A stretch of 37,551 bases of DNA from a virus: positions 1 through 37,551 of the IMG/VR virus record IMGVR_UViG_3300036857_000124, one strand, 5' to 3'. The position numbers and the translations under genes were made by a program. Of this stretch, positions 1 to 6,344 are shown piece after piece. The first letter of the stretch is position 1. Every line of letters begins with the position of its first letter. The notes below the pieces were generated by a model that had not been told where the DNA came from, did not search any database, and was given only the letters and a program-made list of their open reading frames with translations.

Positions 1-203
1 GCCCGGCGCATTCGCTGCCGCTTGAACCACTTCGACTGATCCTCTTCCGAGCGCCAGACGCGCACCTCGCGGCCGTAGAAGGCCTCGTCGGCGACCCATA
101 CCGTGAGGCCGACGGCCCGCACGCCTGCCCGGCGGCTCGCGCCCGGCTTGATCGGCGGGCCCTCGAGCTCGCGGACGACGAAGCGGCGCCCGTCTACCGG
201 CAC
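1..203 (-). CDS. Small basic protein, partial (left variant of the gene at 36975-37211)
   Basis: The gene runs off the left edge, leaving about 67 codons. The protein is the same as the 78-residue product at 36975-37211 except at its N-terminus. In this variant the 62-residue gene normally upstream is deleted. The best start is a GTG at 203-201, which overlaps the end of the lysozyme-like gene by 10 bp and gives a protein beginning MPVDGRRF. Three substitutions against the right copy, inside the shared reading frame, are all synonymous, which supports translation. The function is unknown; the C-terminal part is rich in Arg, Lys and Gln. Confidence 0.6.
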   Translation of the reverse strand, partial: MPVDGRRFVVRELEGPPIKPGASRRAGVRAVGLTVWVADEAFYGREVRVWRSEEDQSKWFKRQRMRR

Positions 204-352
204 GCCCACTCGCCCCCTCGGCCGTTGTCGTGCATCCACCCGGCGGCGAGCGCCGAGGCATAGGGCGACGTCGGCGAAAAGACCCGGTAGGGCGTCGAGC
301 GCCACGTGCCGTCGAGGAATTGGAAGAGGCCGCTCGCGCTCGAGCTCGGATT
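1..352. repeat. Left copy of contig-end overlap (strain variant)
   Basis: This stretch matches 37015-37551 at the right end of the window. Positions 1-190 pair with 37015-37204 and 198-352 pair with 37397-37551. The copies differ by about five substitutions, and 185 bp present on the right are missing on the left between them. A perfect assembly overlap or a true terminal repeat would be identical. The simplest reading is a circular or circularly permuted genome assembled from two coexisting variants. A genuine diverged duplication is possible but less likely, because both copies are cut exactly at the contig ends. Confidence 0.85.
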
Positions 353-703
353 CTCGGCCTTCGGGTCGAAGGTGCCGCCCGTCTCGCACTTCGCCTTCCG
401 CCAGAGAGTCGAGCAATGCCCGTAGGTCGCACAAGCGAGGTTGATCGCCTCGACGACGTGCGGGCTCGCGAGCACGAGCCGCCGCTGCCGGGCGAGCCCG
501 CGCCGGAGCTCGACGACCTTCCGCTCGAGCTCGAGCTCGTGCCGGTGCGCCCGGCGATACCGCTGCGCCCACTTCTCGGGGCCGAGGCCCTCGAAGCGGA
601 CCTGCCCGTAGCCGACGACCCGGTCGGGCGAATCGCCGCCCCTCGAGACGACCGCGCCCACGAGGACCGCCGCGAAGGCGATGAGCAGCACGCGGGCGAT
701 CAC
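194..703 (-). CDS. Membrane-anchored lysozyme/transglycosylase-like protein
   Basis: The 169-residue protein has a hydrophobic N-terminal segment (residues 3-20, signal anchor or signal peptide), a basic and acidic helical stretch (about 42-78), and a C-terminal lysozyme-like domain (about 82-169). The domain has the soluble-transglycosylase style motif KCETGG with candidate catalytic Glu107, followed by SASGLFQFLDGTW. It should cleave peptidoglycan outside the membrane. The start is GTG, overlapping the upstream membrane gene by GTGA. Its place at the head of the early operon, far from the endolysin cassette, is unusual. It may act in wall remodelling, entry or superinfection control rather than final lysis. 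The right-end copy (37393-37551) differs at residue 160 (Asn to His). Confidence 0.75.
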   Translation of the reverse strand: MIARVLLIAFAAVLVGAVVSRGGDSPDRVVGYGQVRFEGLGPEKWAQRYRRAHRHELELERKVVELRRGLARQRRLVLASPHVVEAINLACATYGHCSTLWRKAKCETGGTFDPKAENPSSSASGLFQFLDGTWRSTPYRVFSPTSPYASALAAGWMHDNGRGGEWACR

Positions 704-891
704 GGCTTCACCTCGACGCGCAGGCGCAGGCGCCGCCGTAGTCGATCGAGGTCGTCCCGGCGAAGCATCCGGGCTCGAGCCCGGTCGTAGCGGCGACGGC
801 GATCGCGCACGCGCCAGCGAAGCCAGACGACCGCGAGCGCGAAGACGAGCGCGAGGCCCGCGACGGCGATCCCGAGCAGGACCGCGGTCAC
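700..891 (-). CDS. Small membrane protein with basic tail
   Basis: The 63-residue protein has one transmembrane helix (about residues 3-24) and then a very Arg-rich cytoplasmic tail containing a short acidic/leucine segment. It is the first gene of the leftward operon that continues through the lysozyme-like gene and across the contig junction. The start is GTG at 891, and its stop overlaps the next gene by GTGA. No family is recognised. The pairing with a membrane-anchored lysozyme suggests the two products act together at the membrane, which is inference only. Confidence 0.6.
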   Translation of the reverse strand: MTAVLLGIAVAGLALVFALAVVWLRWRVRDRRRRYDRARARMLRRDDLDRLRRRLRLRVEVKP

Positions 892-933
892 GCCGCGAGC
901 CCCCGGTTTACGGCTTGGCTATGCGGCCTGCGG

Positions 934-992
934 CACTCTTCGCGATATCGAGCGAAGAGTGAGCAAGCTACACACTCTATCGCGAAGAGGTG
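934..992. promoter_or_regulatory. Palindromic operator-like sites in divergent int / early-operon region
   Basis: CACTCTTCGC (934-943) and GCGAAGAGTG (952-961) form a perfect 10-bp inverted repeat around an 8-bp centre. A degenerate second copy, CACTCTATCGC followed by GAAGAGGTG, lies at 973-992. The sites sit between the leftward gene starting at 891 and the rightward integrase starting at 1035. This fits repressor operators for the lysogeny decision. An attP arm is an alternative, because serine integrases often recombine beside their own gene. No clear -35/-10 pair was identified. Confidence 0.6.
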
Positions 993-1034
993 ATACCCTT
1001 CCGGCGTCCCGAACGTCCCGAAGAGAGGAACGAA

Positions 1035-2444
1035 ATGAAGACGCTCGACGGCTATATCAGAGTGAGCCACGTCGGCAAGCGCGATCGCGACGGCGACGGC
1101 TTCTACACGGTGAAGGATCAACGCAAGGCGATCGAGGCATGGGCGAAAGCGAACGGCTCGAAGATCGTCGCATGGCACGAGGACCTCGACCAATCCGGCG
1201 GCACGCTCAACCGGCCCGGCTTCTCGGCCGCGCTCGAGCGGGCCCGGGCGGGCCTTACCGGCGGCATCGTCTCGGCGAAGCTCGACCGGCTCTCGCGCTC
1301 GGTCGTCGGCCTCGGCACGCTGCTCGAGGATGCACAAGAGCACGGCTTCAACGTCGTCGCGGTCGACTTCGGCCTCGACTTCCGCACCTCGAACGGCCGC
1401 CTCGTCGCGAATGTGCTCATGGCGGTCGCGCAATGGGAGCGCGAGCGGCGCGGCGAAGACTGGTCGGCGGCTCGCGCTAACGCGATCGAGCGCGGCGTCC
1501 CGAACGGGCCCGTACCGTTCGGCTACCGGAAGGGCGACGACGGCCGCCTCGTCGTGCACAAGCGCGAGGCCGCGAAGGTGCTCGAGGCCTTCGAGCTCCG
1601 CGCGAGCGGCATCGGGCTCGTCGAGCTCTCGAAGCGCCTCGGCTGGTCGCACTCGACCGTGCGGGCCCGGCTCGCCGACGAGGTCTACCTCGGCGTCGTG
1701 CGCTCGGGCGAGAATCGCAAGGAAGACGCCCACGAGCCGATCGTCCCGCGGGAGCTCTTCTACACGGTGCAGGCGGCGAAGCGTGCGCTCGCGCGGAGCG
1801 GCGAGACGACCGCCGAGCGGCTGCTCGTCGGGCTCGCCCGCTGCGGCGGCTGCGGCCGGACGCTCAAGGTCGTAAGCGGGCCGAAGCTGAAAGACGGCTC
1901 GCGCGGGCAGGGCTACTACTGCCGCGACTCGGCGAAGGATCGGTGCGTGTGCCGCGGCGGCGCCTCGGCGGCCGCGCTCGACGCGCACGTCGTCGCGTTC
2001 TTCGAGCGCGAGCTCGCGACGGAGGGGAGCGTCATCACGGCGGTCGAGTCCGGCGACGAGCTCGTCGAGGCCGAAGCCGAGCTCGCCAAGGCCGAGGCCG
2101 AGCTCGAGGCTTACGCGGTGCACGTCTCGGCGACCGAGCTCGGTTTCCGCGCGGGCTTCGAGGTGCGGCAGGCGCGCCTCGTCGAAGCGCGTGAGCGGGT
2201 AGCGATCCTCGGGACGCAAGCGCGGGCCCTACCGGCTTTCGGAGGTGCGTCGGTTGCGGAGGTCTGGCGAGACGCGACGACGCCCGAGCGCCGGGCGATC
2301 CTCGCGGGCTACCTCGACCGGGTCGTCGTGCACGGCTCGGCGACGAGCGGGCCGCTTGCTTCCCGCGTCGACGTCTACTGGTCCGACGGGACGCCCGCGC
2401 TCATCGCTGACCCGGAAGCTCGCGCCGGGGTAACGGCGTCGTAG
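1035..2444 (+). CDS. int: Large serine integrase (site-specific recombinase)
   Basis: The 469-residue protein has the layout of large serine recombinases. An N-terminal resolvase domain (about 1-150) carries the motif GYIRVS with nucleophile Ser11, and a later KLDRLSRS. A recombinase domain follows (about 155-260, including PFGYRK). Then come a zinc ribbon (CGGCG near residue 275, with further Cys after YYC), an Ala/Glu-rich coiled coil and a C-terminal DNA-binding part. It should integrate the phage between attP and attB without a high-energy cofactor. The ATG at 1035 follows the ribosome-binding sequence GAGAGGA; an upstream in-frame GTG at 990 lies inside the operator-like repeats and is less likely. 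A terminator follows. Confidence 0.95.
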   Translation: MKTLDGYIRVSHVGKRDRDGDGFYTVKDQRKAIEAWAKANGSKIVAWHEDLDQSGGTLNRPGFSAALERARAGLTGGIVSAKLDRLSRSVVGLGTLLEDAQEHGFNVVAVDFGLDFRTSNGRLVANVLMAVAQWERERRGEDWSAARANAIERGVPNGPVPFGYRKGDDGRLVVHKREAAKVLEAFELRASGIGLVELSKRLGWSHSTVRARLADEVYLGVVRSGENRKEDAHEPIVPRELFYTVQAAKRALARSGETTAERLLVGLARCGGCGRTLKVVSGPKLKDGSRGQGYYCRDSAKDRCVCRGGASAAALDAHVVAFFERELATEGSVITAVESGDELVEAEAELAKAEAELEAYAVHVSATELGFRAGFEVRQARLVEARERVAILGTQARALPAFGGASVAEVWRDATTPERRAILAGYLDRVVVHGSATSGPLASRVDVYWSDGTPALIADPEARAGVTAS

Positions 2445-2477
2445 TACCTCGAGCACGGCACGGAGTCCGCGCTCTTC

Positions 2478-2511
2478 GGCGCCCGCGGGAATCACGCGGG
2501 CGCCTTTTTTT
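2478..2511 (+). terminator. Rho-independent terminator after integrase
   Basis: GGCGCCCGCG (2478-2487) pairs perfectly with CGCGGGCGCC (2495-2504) around a 7-nt loop, followed by seven T residues. It lies 34 bp after the integrase stop. There is no T tract on the other strand, so it should act only rightward. Confidence 0.92.
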
Positions 2512-3154
2512 CGCGCTTGAGATAGCCGCTTGAAAGTTGGCTTAGCGAGTCGCTTGAGCTCTTGGAAGAGCTCGCTTGATTGGCGCTTAGACGTCTTAGA
2601 GACGTCGCGCGACTGATCTTTAGAAGTTGCTTTGTAAGCCTCGAGCGTTTACTCTCGACGAGTCTCGTTTTGTGGCTGCCCGAGCCACGTAGTCCGAGTC
2701 CCGAATCTCTAAGAGGATGACCCGCTTCTAGCCAATCAAGTACGCGCGGGGAGCTTCGAGCCTCCCTTGCAAGTTGGTCCGAGCCCCCCGCGCGTAGTTC
2801 CGGCGCGAGCCGCAGTAATACAGGAGGCGAGAGTCTCGCCTCGCGAGTCGTGATCCGACTTTCGCGTGCGAGCCCGTTCCCCCCTCCCTGCCGACGCCGC
2901 TTGCGTTCCATTGTCGTAGCCTTCCCCTTCCCCCCGCTGCGATCGGTCGCGGCGCGGGGTCACTGAGCAAGGGAGGCTACGAAGGTGAGCTCTCGAATCT
3001 ATGGCCGACCGGGCCTCGTGGCAAGAGGCTCGAAGTCGGAAAAGCGTGCTCTTTGCGACGATTTCCTACGGCCGCCAGCCGTCCGGTCGACTGAACGCGC
3101 CTTCCGTCGCTTCGGAACGGCGGTTCCGGTCGAGGATTAATAGCGTGCGGGGGG
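2512..3154. other. Noncoding control region rich in hairpins and short repeats
   Basis: No convincing gene lies here, and GC is visibly lower between about 2512 and 2740 than in the coding regions. The heptamer CGCTTGA occurs at 2514, 2527, 2551 and 2573, with a degenerate copy at 2584. Inverted repeats lie at 2556-2573 (8 bp), 2672-2688 (6 bp), 2742-2795 (10-11 bp stem), 2825-2841 (8 bp) and 2846-2860 (5 bp). The region follows the integrase terminator and precedes the HTH gene. It may hold attP, a replication origin, promoters or a structured RNA, but the sequence alone does not decide. The part from 2861 to 3100 shows C-rich tracts and nothing else recognisable. Confidence 0.55.
3113..3128. 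promoter_or_regulatory. Inverted repeat upstream of the HTH gene
   Basis: CGGAAC (3113-3118) and GTTCCG (3123-3128) form a perfect 6-bp inverted repeat with a 4-bp spacer, 26 bp before the start of the HTH gene. The size and place suit an operator for autoregulation by that protein. Confidence 0.4.
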
Positions 3155-3406
3155 ATGAAACGACCGCCGCGCTTGACGAAGCGGTCGGCGCGCAGGCTCG
3201 CGACGTTACGCGCCCGACAGAACAAACTCGAGGCCGACTGGTATCGAGTCGCCGACGAGCTCGCCCGCTCGACACTGAGCGTCATGGAGGAAGAGGGCGC
3301 CACGCTTAACGAGATAGCTGAGGCCCTCGAGGTCGGCACCTCGACGGTGCACGGCTGGACCGAGCGAGCCCGTGTCTTGAGGAAGCAAGAGGGCGAGTCG
3401 AGCTAG
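3155..3406 (+). CDS. Small helix-turn-helix DNA-binding protein (candidate repressor or recombination directionality factor)
   Basis: The 83-residue protein has a basic N-terminus, a helical middle and a clear helix-turn-helix at about residues 48-72 (ATLNEIAEALEVGTSTVHGW), resembling sigma region 4 or MerR/Xre-type recognition helices. The ATG at 3155 follows a G-rich ribosome-binding sequence. Besides the integrase it is the only rightward gene in this part. Its stop overlaps tail to tail with the leftward membrane gene at 3403. The neighbourhood suggests a lysogeny regulator or a directionality factor for the integrase; which one cannot be told from sequence. Confidence 0.75.
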   Translation: MKRPPRLTKRSARRLATLRARQNKLEADWYRVADELARSTLSVMEEEGATLNEIAEALEVGTSTVHGWTERARVLRKQEGESS

Positions 3407-3666
3407 CGGCGAGCTCGGCGCACGCGGACGAGCACGACGAGCCCGGCGGTCACTAAGGCGTAGCCGATGAGAGTCGCGGCGCGGAAGAAATCCGATTGAT
3501 CGCGGACGAAGTCGAGCCACGTGTTGACGAAGACGACGACGACCACGCCGAGGCCGATGAGCGCGTAGGCGGATCGCGCCTCCGGCTCATAGCGGGTCGT
3601 GTAGGCGGCGGCGTAGAAGAGGCTTCCGACGAGGAAGCCACTGATCGAGAGGAAGGCCCAATCCAC
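3403..3666 (-). CDS. Small membrane protein, holin candidate
   Basis: The 87-residue protein has about three hydrophobic segments (roughly 2-20, 33-49 and 64-82) and a short Arg-rich C-terminus. It is the last gene of the leftward lysis cassette. The start is GTG at 3666, directly abutting the stop of the gene before it. Number of helices, size and position fit a holin or a holin partner. No family signature is recognised, and small neighbouring membrane proteins are equally plausible holins. Confidence 0.65.
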   Translation of the reverse strand: MDWAFLSISGFLVGSLFYAAAYTTRYEPEARSAYALIGLGVVVVVFVNTWLDFVRDQSDFFRAATLIGYALVTAGLVVLVRVRRARR

Positions 3667-3834
3667 CTAGCCGCCCGTTGCTTTCTCGGTGAAGAGCCAC
3701 CCTACGACGCCGGTCATTAGCGGCGTCGTAGCTCGTAGGACCGTGAGGCCGTCGACGAGGGCGACGCCGAGCCCGATGAGCCAAGCTGCGACGACGAGGC
3801 TCGCGACGAGAGCCTGCGCACGAGCTCGAGTCAT
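3667..3834 (-). CDS. Very small membrane protein, holin-like
   Basis: The 55-residue protein has a hydrophobic helix at about 8-28 and a second, weaker one at about 33-47. The start is the ATG at 3834, which overlaps the previous stop by ATGA; a longer in-frame reading back to 3873 would run into the upstream gene. It lies between the single-helix protein at 3831-4061 and the three-helix protein at 3403-3666, so it is part of the membrane-active lysis group. Holin or antiholin is inferred from context. Confidence 0.6.
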   Translation of the reverse strand: MTRARAQALVASLVVAAWLIGLGVALVDGLTVLRATTPLMTGVVGWLFTEKATGG

Positions 3835-4061
3835 GCCCTCGGCGGGAGCTCGAGCGTATCCTCGACGTCCCACGGCTCGAGCTCTTCGGCGTGGCGGTCA
3901 CGCTCGAAGTAGACGCCGACCTTGAAGCGTGCTCGAGCTCGGCCCTTCGGCGGCGGCGGTCGCTCCCGGGTGAGCGCGACGACGATCACGAAGAGGATCG
4001 CGAGCACGATCACGACGAAGAGGATCGCGGCCGGGACGTTGACGGCGACGTCGGCGCTCAC
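3831..4061 (-). CDS. Single-pass membrane protein of the lysis cassette
   Basis: The 76-residue protein has one strongly hydrophobic helix (about residues 9-30), a Pro/Arg-rich linker and an acidic C-terminus. The start is GTG at 4061, overlapping the previous stop by GTGA. It is probably N-out with a cytoplasmic tail. The role is unknown; spanin-like roles are unlikely in an actinobacterial host without an outer membrane lipid layer, so a holin accessory is the more natural guess. Confidence 0.6.
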   Translation of the reverse strand: MSADVAVNVPAAILFVVIVLAILFVIVVALTRERPPPPKGRARARFKVGVYFERDRHAEELEPWDVEDTLELPPRA

Positions 4062-4240
4062 GGGTCGGTCGGCGGATTCCCGAGCCGACGGAAGACGTCG
4101 TCGGCGTCGTCGGCGAGCTCGCGCAGGCGCTCGAGCAGGCCCTCGAGCTTGTCGGCGCCGTCGGGGTCGCCGCCGTCTCGGTGACGATCGCGCAGGCCTT
4201 CGAGCTTCTCGAGGTACTCGCGTAGGCGTCGCGTGTTCAT
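4058..4240 (-). CDS. Small charged helical (coiled-coil) protein
   Basis: The 60-residue protein has no membrane segment. Residues 4-52 form a leucine-rich charged helix (LREYLEKLEGL, later LEGLLERLREL) that looks like a short coiled coil. It overlaps the endolysin gene and the next membrane gene by ATGA and GTGA. Its function is unknown. It may bind the endolysin or one of the small membrane proteins. Confidence 0.6.
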   Translation of the reverse strand: MNTRRLREYLEKLEGLRDRHRDGGDPDGADKLEGLLERLRELADDADDVFRRLGNPPTDP

Positions 4241-5157
4241 GGCGTGAGCGGGGGTCGCACGACGAAGAGAAAGTCGCCTCGATAGTAGAGCTTGCGTCTC
4301 GAGGGTGGCTCGCTGCCGAAGCTCCACCAATCGGCCGAGTCGGAGTTGCCCGCCTTGATACAGACGGTGACGTGCGACGAGTCGCCGTCGTCGCCGTAGT
4401 GGGCGAGGTCGCCGACTTGGTAGCTCCCGCTGACGCGCGGGTGCTCGACCTCGTAGTAGTCGGTATTGCCATAGCCCGAGTAGCCCTGCTTCGAGGGGTC
4501 GGGCACGTCGATTCCGGTCGCTCGCTTCGCGGCGTTGAAGGCCTGTATCGCCGACATTGAGCAGTCGCTCGTCACGTGTCCGGCCGGATCGACGGAGGGA
4601 TCGAGCGCCCGGACCATCTCGTAATCCCACCCGCTCGGATGGGCGAGGCCCGTCTCGCAAAAGTCGACGATCGCCTCGCGCACGCGTTCGACCGCGCTCC
4701 CGTCGTCGCCGCCCCCGGACGGTTCCTTGCCGCCGAAGCGGTCCCACGCCTGCTCGAGCAAGTTGACGGCGGTCGCGTCCATTGCGGGCTCGCCCGCGTG
4801 CGGCAGGCCCTCGGGGATTCGGATCGAGCGGAAGAGGTTGTAGGTTGCCGTGCCGACGAAGCCGGAGTCGGGCTCGATCTTCCCTTGCCGCTGCACGCCC
4901 GCGACGCCCGAGTCGCCGACGTTGCCGCCGGGTTTACCGTGGGCGAAGCCGTTCGAGTAGGCGTCGTCGAAGGTGCCCCACGGCCAACGCCCGGCCCTCG
5001 AGACGACGCGCTTATAGGCGACGACGTCGGGCCCGTCCGAGCTCGGCGTCTTCCCTTGCTTCGTTGCGTCGGGCGGATACAGGGGCCGTGGAAGCGGCGG
5101 CGTGTCGATCATCGGCCCACCCGGGTAGGCGCGCTGCCACCACGCGCCGCCGCTCAC
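4237..5157 (-). CDS. lysA: Endolysin with peptidoglycan-binding-like and Cys/His amidase/peptidase domains
   Basis: The 306-residue protein has two parts. Residues about 40-140 resemble a peptidoglycan-binding helical domain (GDSGVAGVQRQGKIEPDSGFVGTAT read as separate short motifs). Residues about 155-306 look like a CHAP or NlpC/P60 papain-like hydrolase with candidate Cys199 in TSDCS, the PGDLxHY-like motif QVGDLAHYG and candidate His262 in SSHVTV. It should cut the host cell wall at the end of infection. No signal peptide is seen, so a holin is expected, and several small membrane genes follow directly. The start is GTG at 5157. Confidence 0.85.
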   Translation of the reverse strand: MSGGAWWQRAYPGGPMIDTPPLPRPLYPPDATKQGKTPSSDGPDVVAYKRVVSRAGRWPWGTFDDAYSNGFAHGKPGGNVGDSGVAGVQRQGKIEPDSGFVGTATYNLFRSIRIPEGLPHAGEPAMDATAVNLLEQAWDRFGGKEPSGGGDDGSAVERVREAIVDFCETGLAHPSGWDYEMVRALDPSVDPAGHVTSDCSMSAIQAFNAAKRATGIDVPDPSKQGYSGYGNTDYYEVEHPRVSGSYQVGDLAHYGDDGDSSHVTVCIKAGNSDSADWWSFGSEPPSRRKLYYRGDFLFVVRPPLTP

Positions 5158-5169
5158 GGTGCGACCTCG

Positions 5170-5316
5170 CTACCGGCGCGAGGTTCGCTCGGTGTCGCCC
5201 GACTGAGCCCGATCCTCGTCGGCGTCGTCGCCGTTGTCGTCGCCCTGGTCGGGCGTCGGCTCGGTCGACGGCTGCCGCGGTTCCTGCGACTCGTCGGAGC
5301 GTGTCTCGTTTCCCAT
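5170..5316 (-). CDS. Small acidic protein (hypothetical)
   Basis: The 48-residue product (beginning MGNETRSDESQ) is rich in Asp, Glu, Pro and Gln and is probably disordered. This frame has about 88% G or C at third codon positions, as in neighbouring genes. A competing frame at 5154-5324 (56 residues, Arg/Thr-rich) has poorer third-position GC, but its ATG lies nearer the AAAGGGGG ribosome-binding sequence and its stop overlaps the endolysin start. The choice is therefore uncertain. Confidence 0.45.
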   Translation of the reverse strand: MGNETRSDESQEPRQPSTEPTPDQGDDNGDDADEDRAQSGDTERTSRR

Positions 5317-5350
5317 GAGCCCATGACTACCCCCTTTCGAGTTGCACGGA

Positions 5351-6043
5351 TCACGACGTGCGCACCGGCGTTATCGCGAGGAAGCGGTTGAGCACGGTGA
5401 GCGTGCCCGCGATCGCGTGCTGGTACTTGACCCGGAGCTCGTTGCCTGCGGTGAGCCCGGTGAGCGAGGCCTCGCCGATGATCGTCCCGTGGTAGTTCGC
5501 CGCGGAAATGTGCCCGCGGGCCTCGGCGAGCACGGCGCCCGCGGCGAAGTCGCCGATCCCGATCCCGACGTTGATCTGCGAGTCGGCGGCCGAGTCGATT
5601 ACGGTCGCCCCGAAGCGGACCGAGTAGTCGCCGCCCATCGGCACGGTGATCCGCGGGCCGAGCGTGGCGAGGTTGACGTAAGAGCCGATCGTCGTCGTCG
5701 TCTCGGAGGCCGCGACCGCGACGCGCAGGGCCGCCCCGCCGACGAAATCCCATCGAATCCGAGCGGCGTTGTAGCGGAAGCGCCATACGTAAGTCGGATT
5801 CGAAGCGTTGTCGACCATGAAACATTCCTGCCCGTCGATCGTGCCGCCGGGTAGCGCCACCGTGAGAGGGATGACGGCGCCCTGCGCGGCCGGGACGCGG
5901 CCGTCGGCACCGGTCGCGGCGAGCCCGTTCGGCACTCCGCGGGCGGCCTCGACGGCGGCGGCGAGCTCGCCGAGGTCGATCGGGACGTCGGCCGGATCGC
6001 TCTCGGCCGGGAAGGGAAGGTGCAATACGGGCGTCTGTGGCAT
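5351..6043 (-). CDS. Minor tail / tail-tip structural protein
   Basis: The 230-residue protein has an N-terminal segment (about 1-60) with LGELAAAVEAARGVPNGLA and a small ADGRVPAAQG motif, as commonly seen where phage tail-fibre proteins attach. A beta-rich C-terminal domain (about 75-230) resembles a trimeric fibre head, for example in the stretch ending VLNRFLAITPV. A strong ribosome-binding site AGGAGG precedes the ATG at 6043. It lies between lysis and baseplate genes, the usual place for receptor-binding or tail-tip proteins. The exact receptor role is inferred. Confidence 0.7.
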   Translation of the reverse strand: MPQTPVLHLPFPAESDPADVPIDLGELAAAVEAARGVPNGLAATGADGRVPAAQGAVIPLTVALPGGTIDGQECFMVDNASNPTYVWRFRYNAARIRWDFVGGAALRVAVAASETTTTIGSYVNLATLGPRITVPMGGDYSVRFGATVIDSAADSQINVGIGIGDFAAGAVLAEARGHISAANYHGTIIGEASLTGLTAGNELRVKYQHAIAGTLTVLNRFLAITPVRTS

Positions 6044-6056
6044 GGCGGATTTCCTC

Positions 6057-6344
6057 CTATCCCGAGACGTAGCCGAGCGCGACCATGATCGAGTAGTTCG
6101 CGTCGACTAGGACGTAGACGGCGTTGCCGGGCGGGATGACGTAGCCCTGCCCGCGGAGCTTCGGGATCACGTAGTCGGCCCCGGCGATTCGGACATTCGT
6201 GTATGAGCCGTCCTGCCCGGTCGAGTCGAGCGACTCGCCGATGATGAGACGGAGGCCGCTCGTCTCGCCAAGCTGCCCGCGAAGCACGCGGCTTAGCGCG
6301 CGGTTCGCCGGGACCGGCTGCCCCTCGCGGCCGTTCGTGCTCAT
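6057..6344 (-). CDS. Small tail protein (hypothetical)
   Basis: The 95-residue protein shows beta-strand character in the C-terminal half, with VRIAGADYVIPKLRGQGYVIP followed by PGNAVYVLVDANYS. It overlaps the upstream baseplate gene by ATGA and precedes the tail-tip gene. It is likely a small structural or adaptor subunit of the tail tip. No family is recognised with certainty. Confidence 0.65.
   Translation of the reverse strand: MSTNGREGQPVPANRALSRVLRGQLGETSGLRLIIGESLDSTGQDGSYTNVRIAGADYVIPKLRGQGYVIPPGNAVYVLVDANYSIMVALGYVSG

Noticed and set aside
888-2219. 443-codon leftward frame opposite the integrase
   Set aside because: Antisense shadow of the well-supported serine integrase, composition Glu/Arg/Ala-rich without motif.
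2741-2860. tRNA-like arms (a TTCGAGC loop with stems)
   Set aside because: No full cloverleaf, anticodon arm or acceptor stem could be built on either strand.
2492-2970. Leftward open frames of 75-139 codons over the noncoding region
   Set aside because: They are Ser/Arg-rich, lack ribosome-binding sites, cross the integrase terminator and a dense set of inverted repeats, and do not show the third-position GC of the real genes.
3001-3309. 102-codon plus-strand frame before and over the HTH gene
   Set aside because: It overlaps the HTH gene in another frame, lacks a ribosome-binding site and has an Arg/Ser-rich shadow composition.
5154-5324. Arg/Thr-rich 56-codon frame upstream of the endolysin
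   Set aside because: Good ribosome-binding distance and a GTGA overlap with the endolysin, but codon third positions are less GC-rich than in the overlapping acidic frame. Kept only as an alternative in the evidence for 5170-5316.
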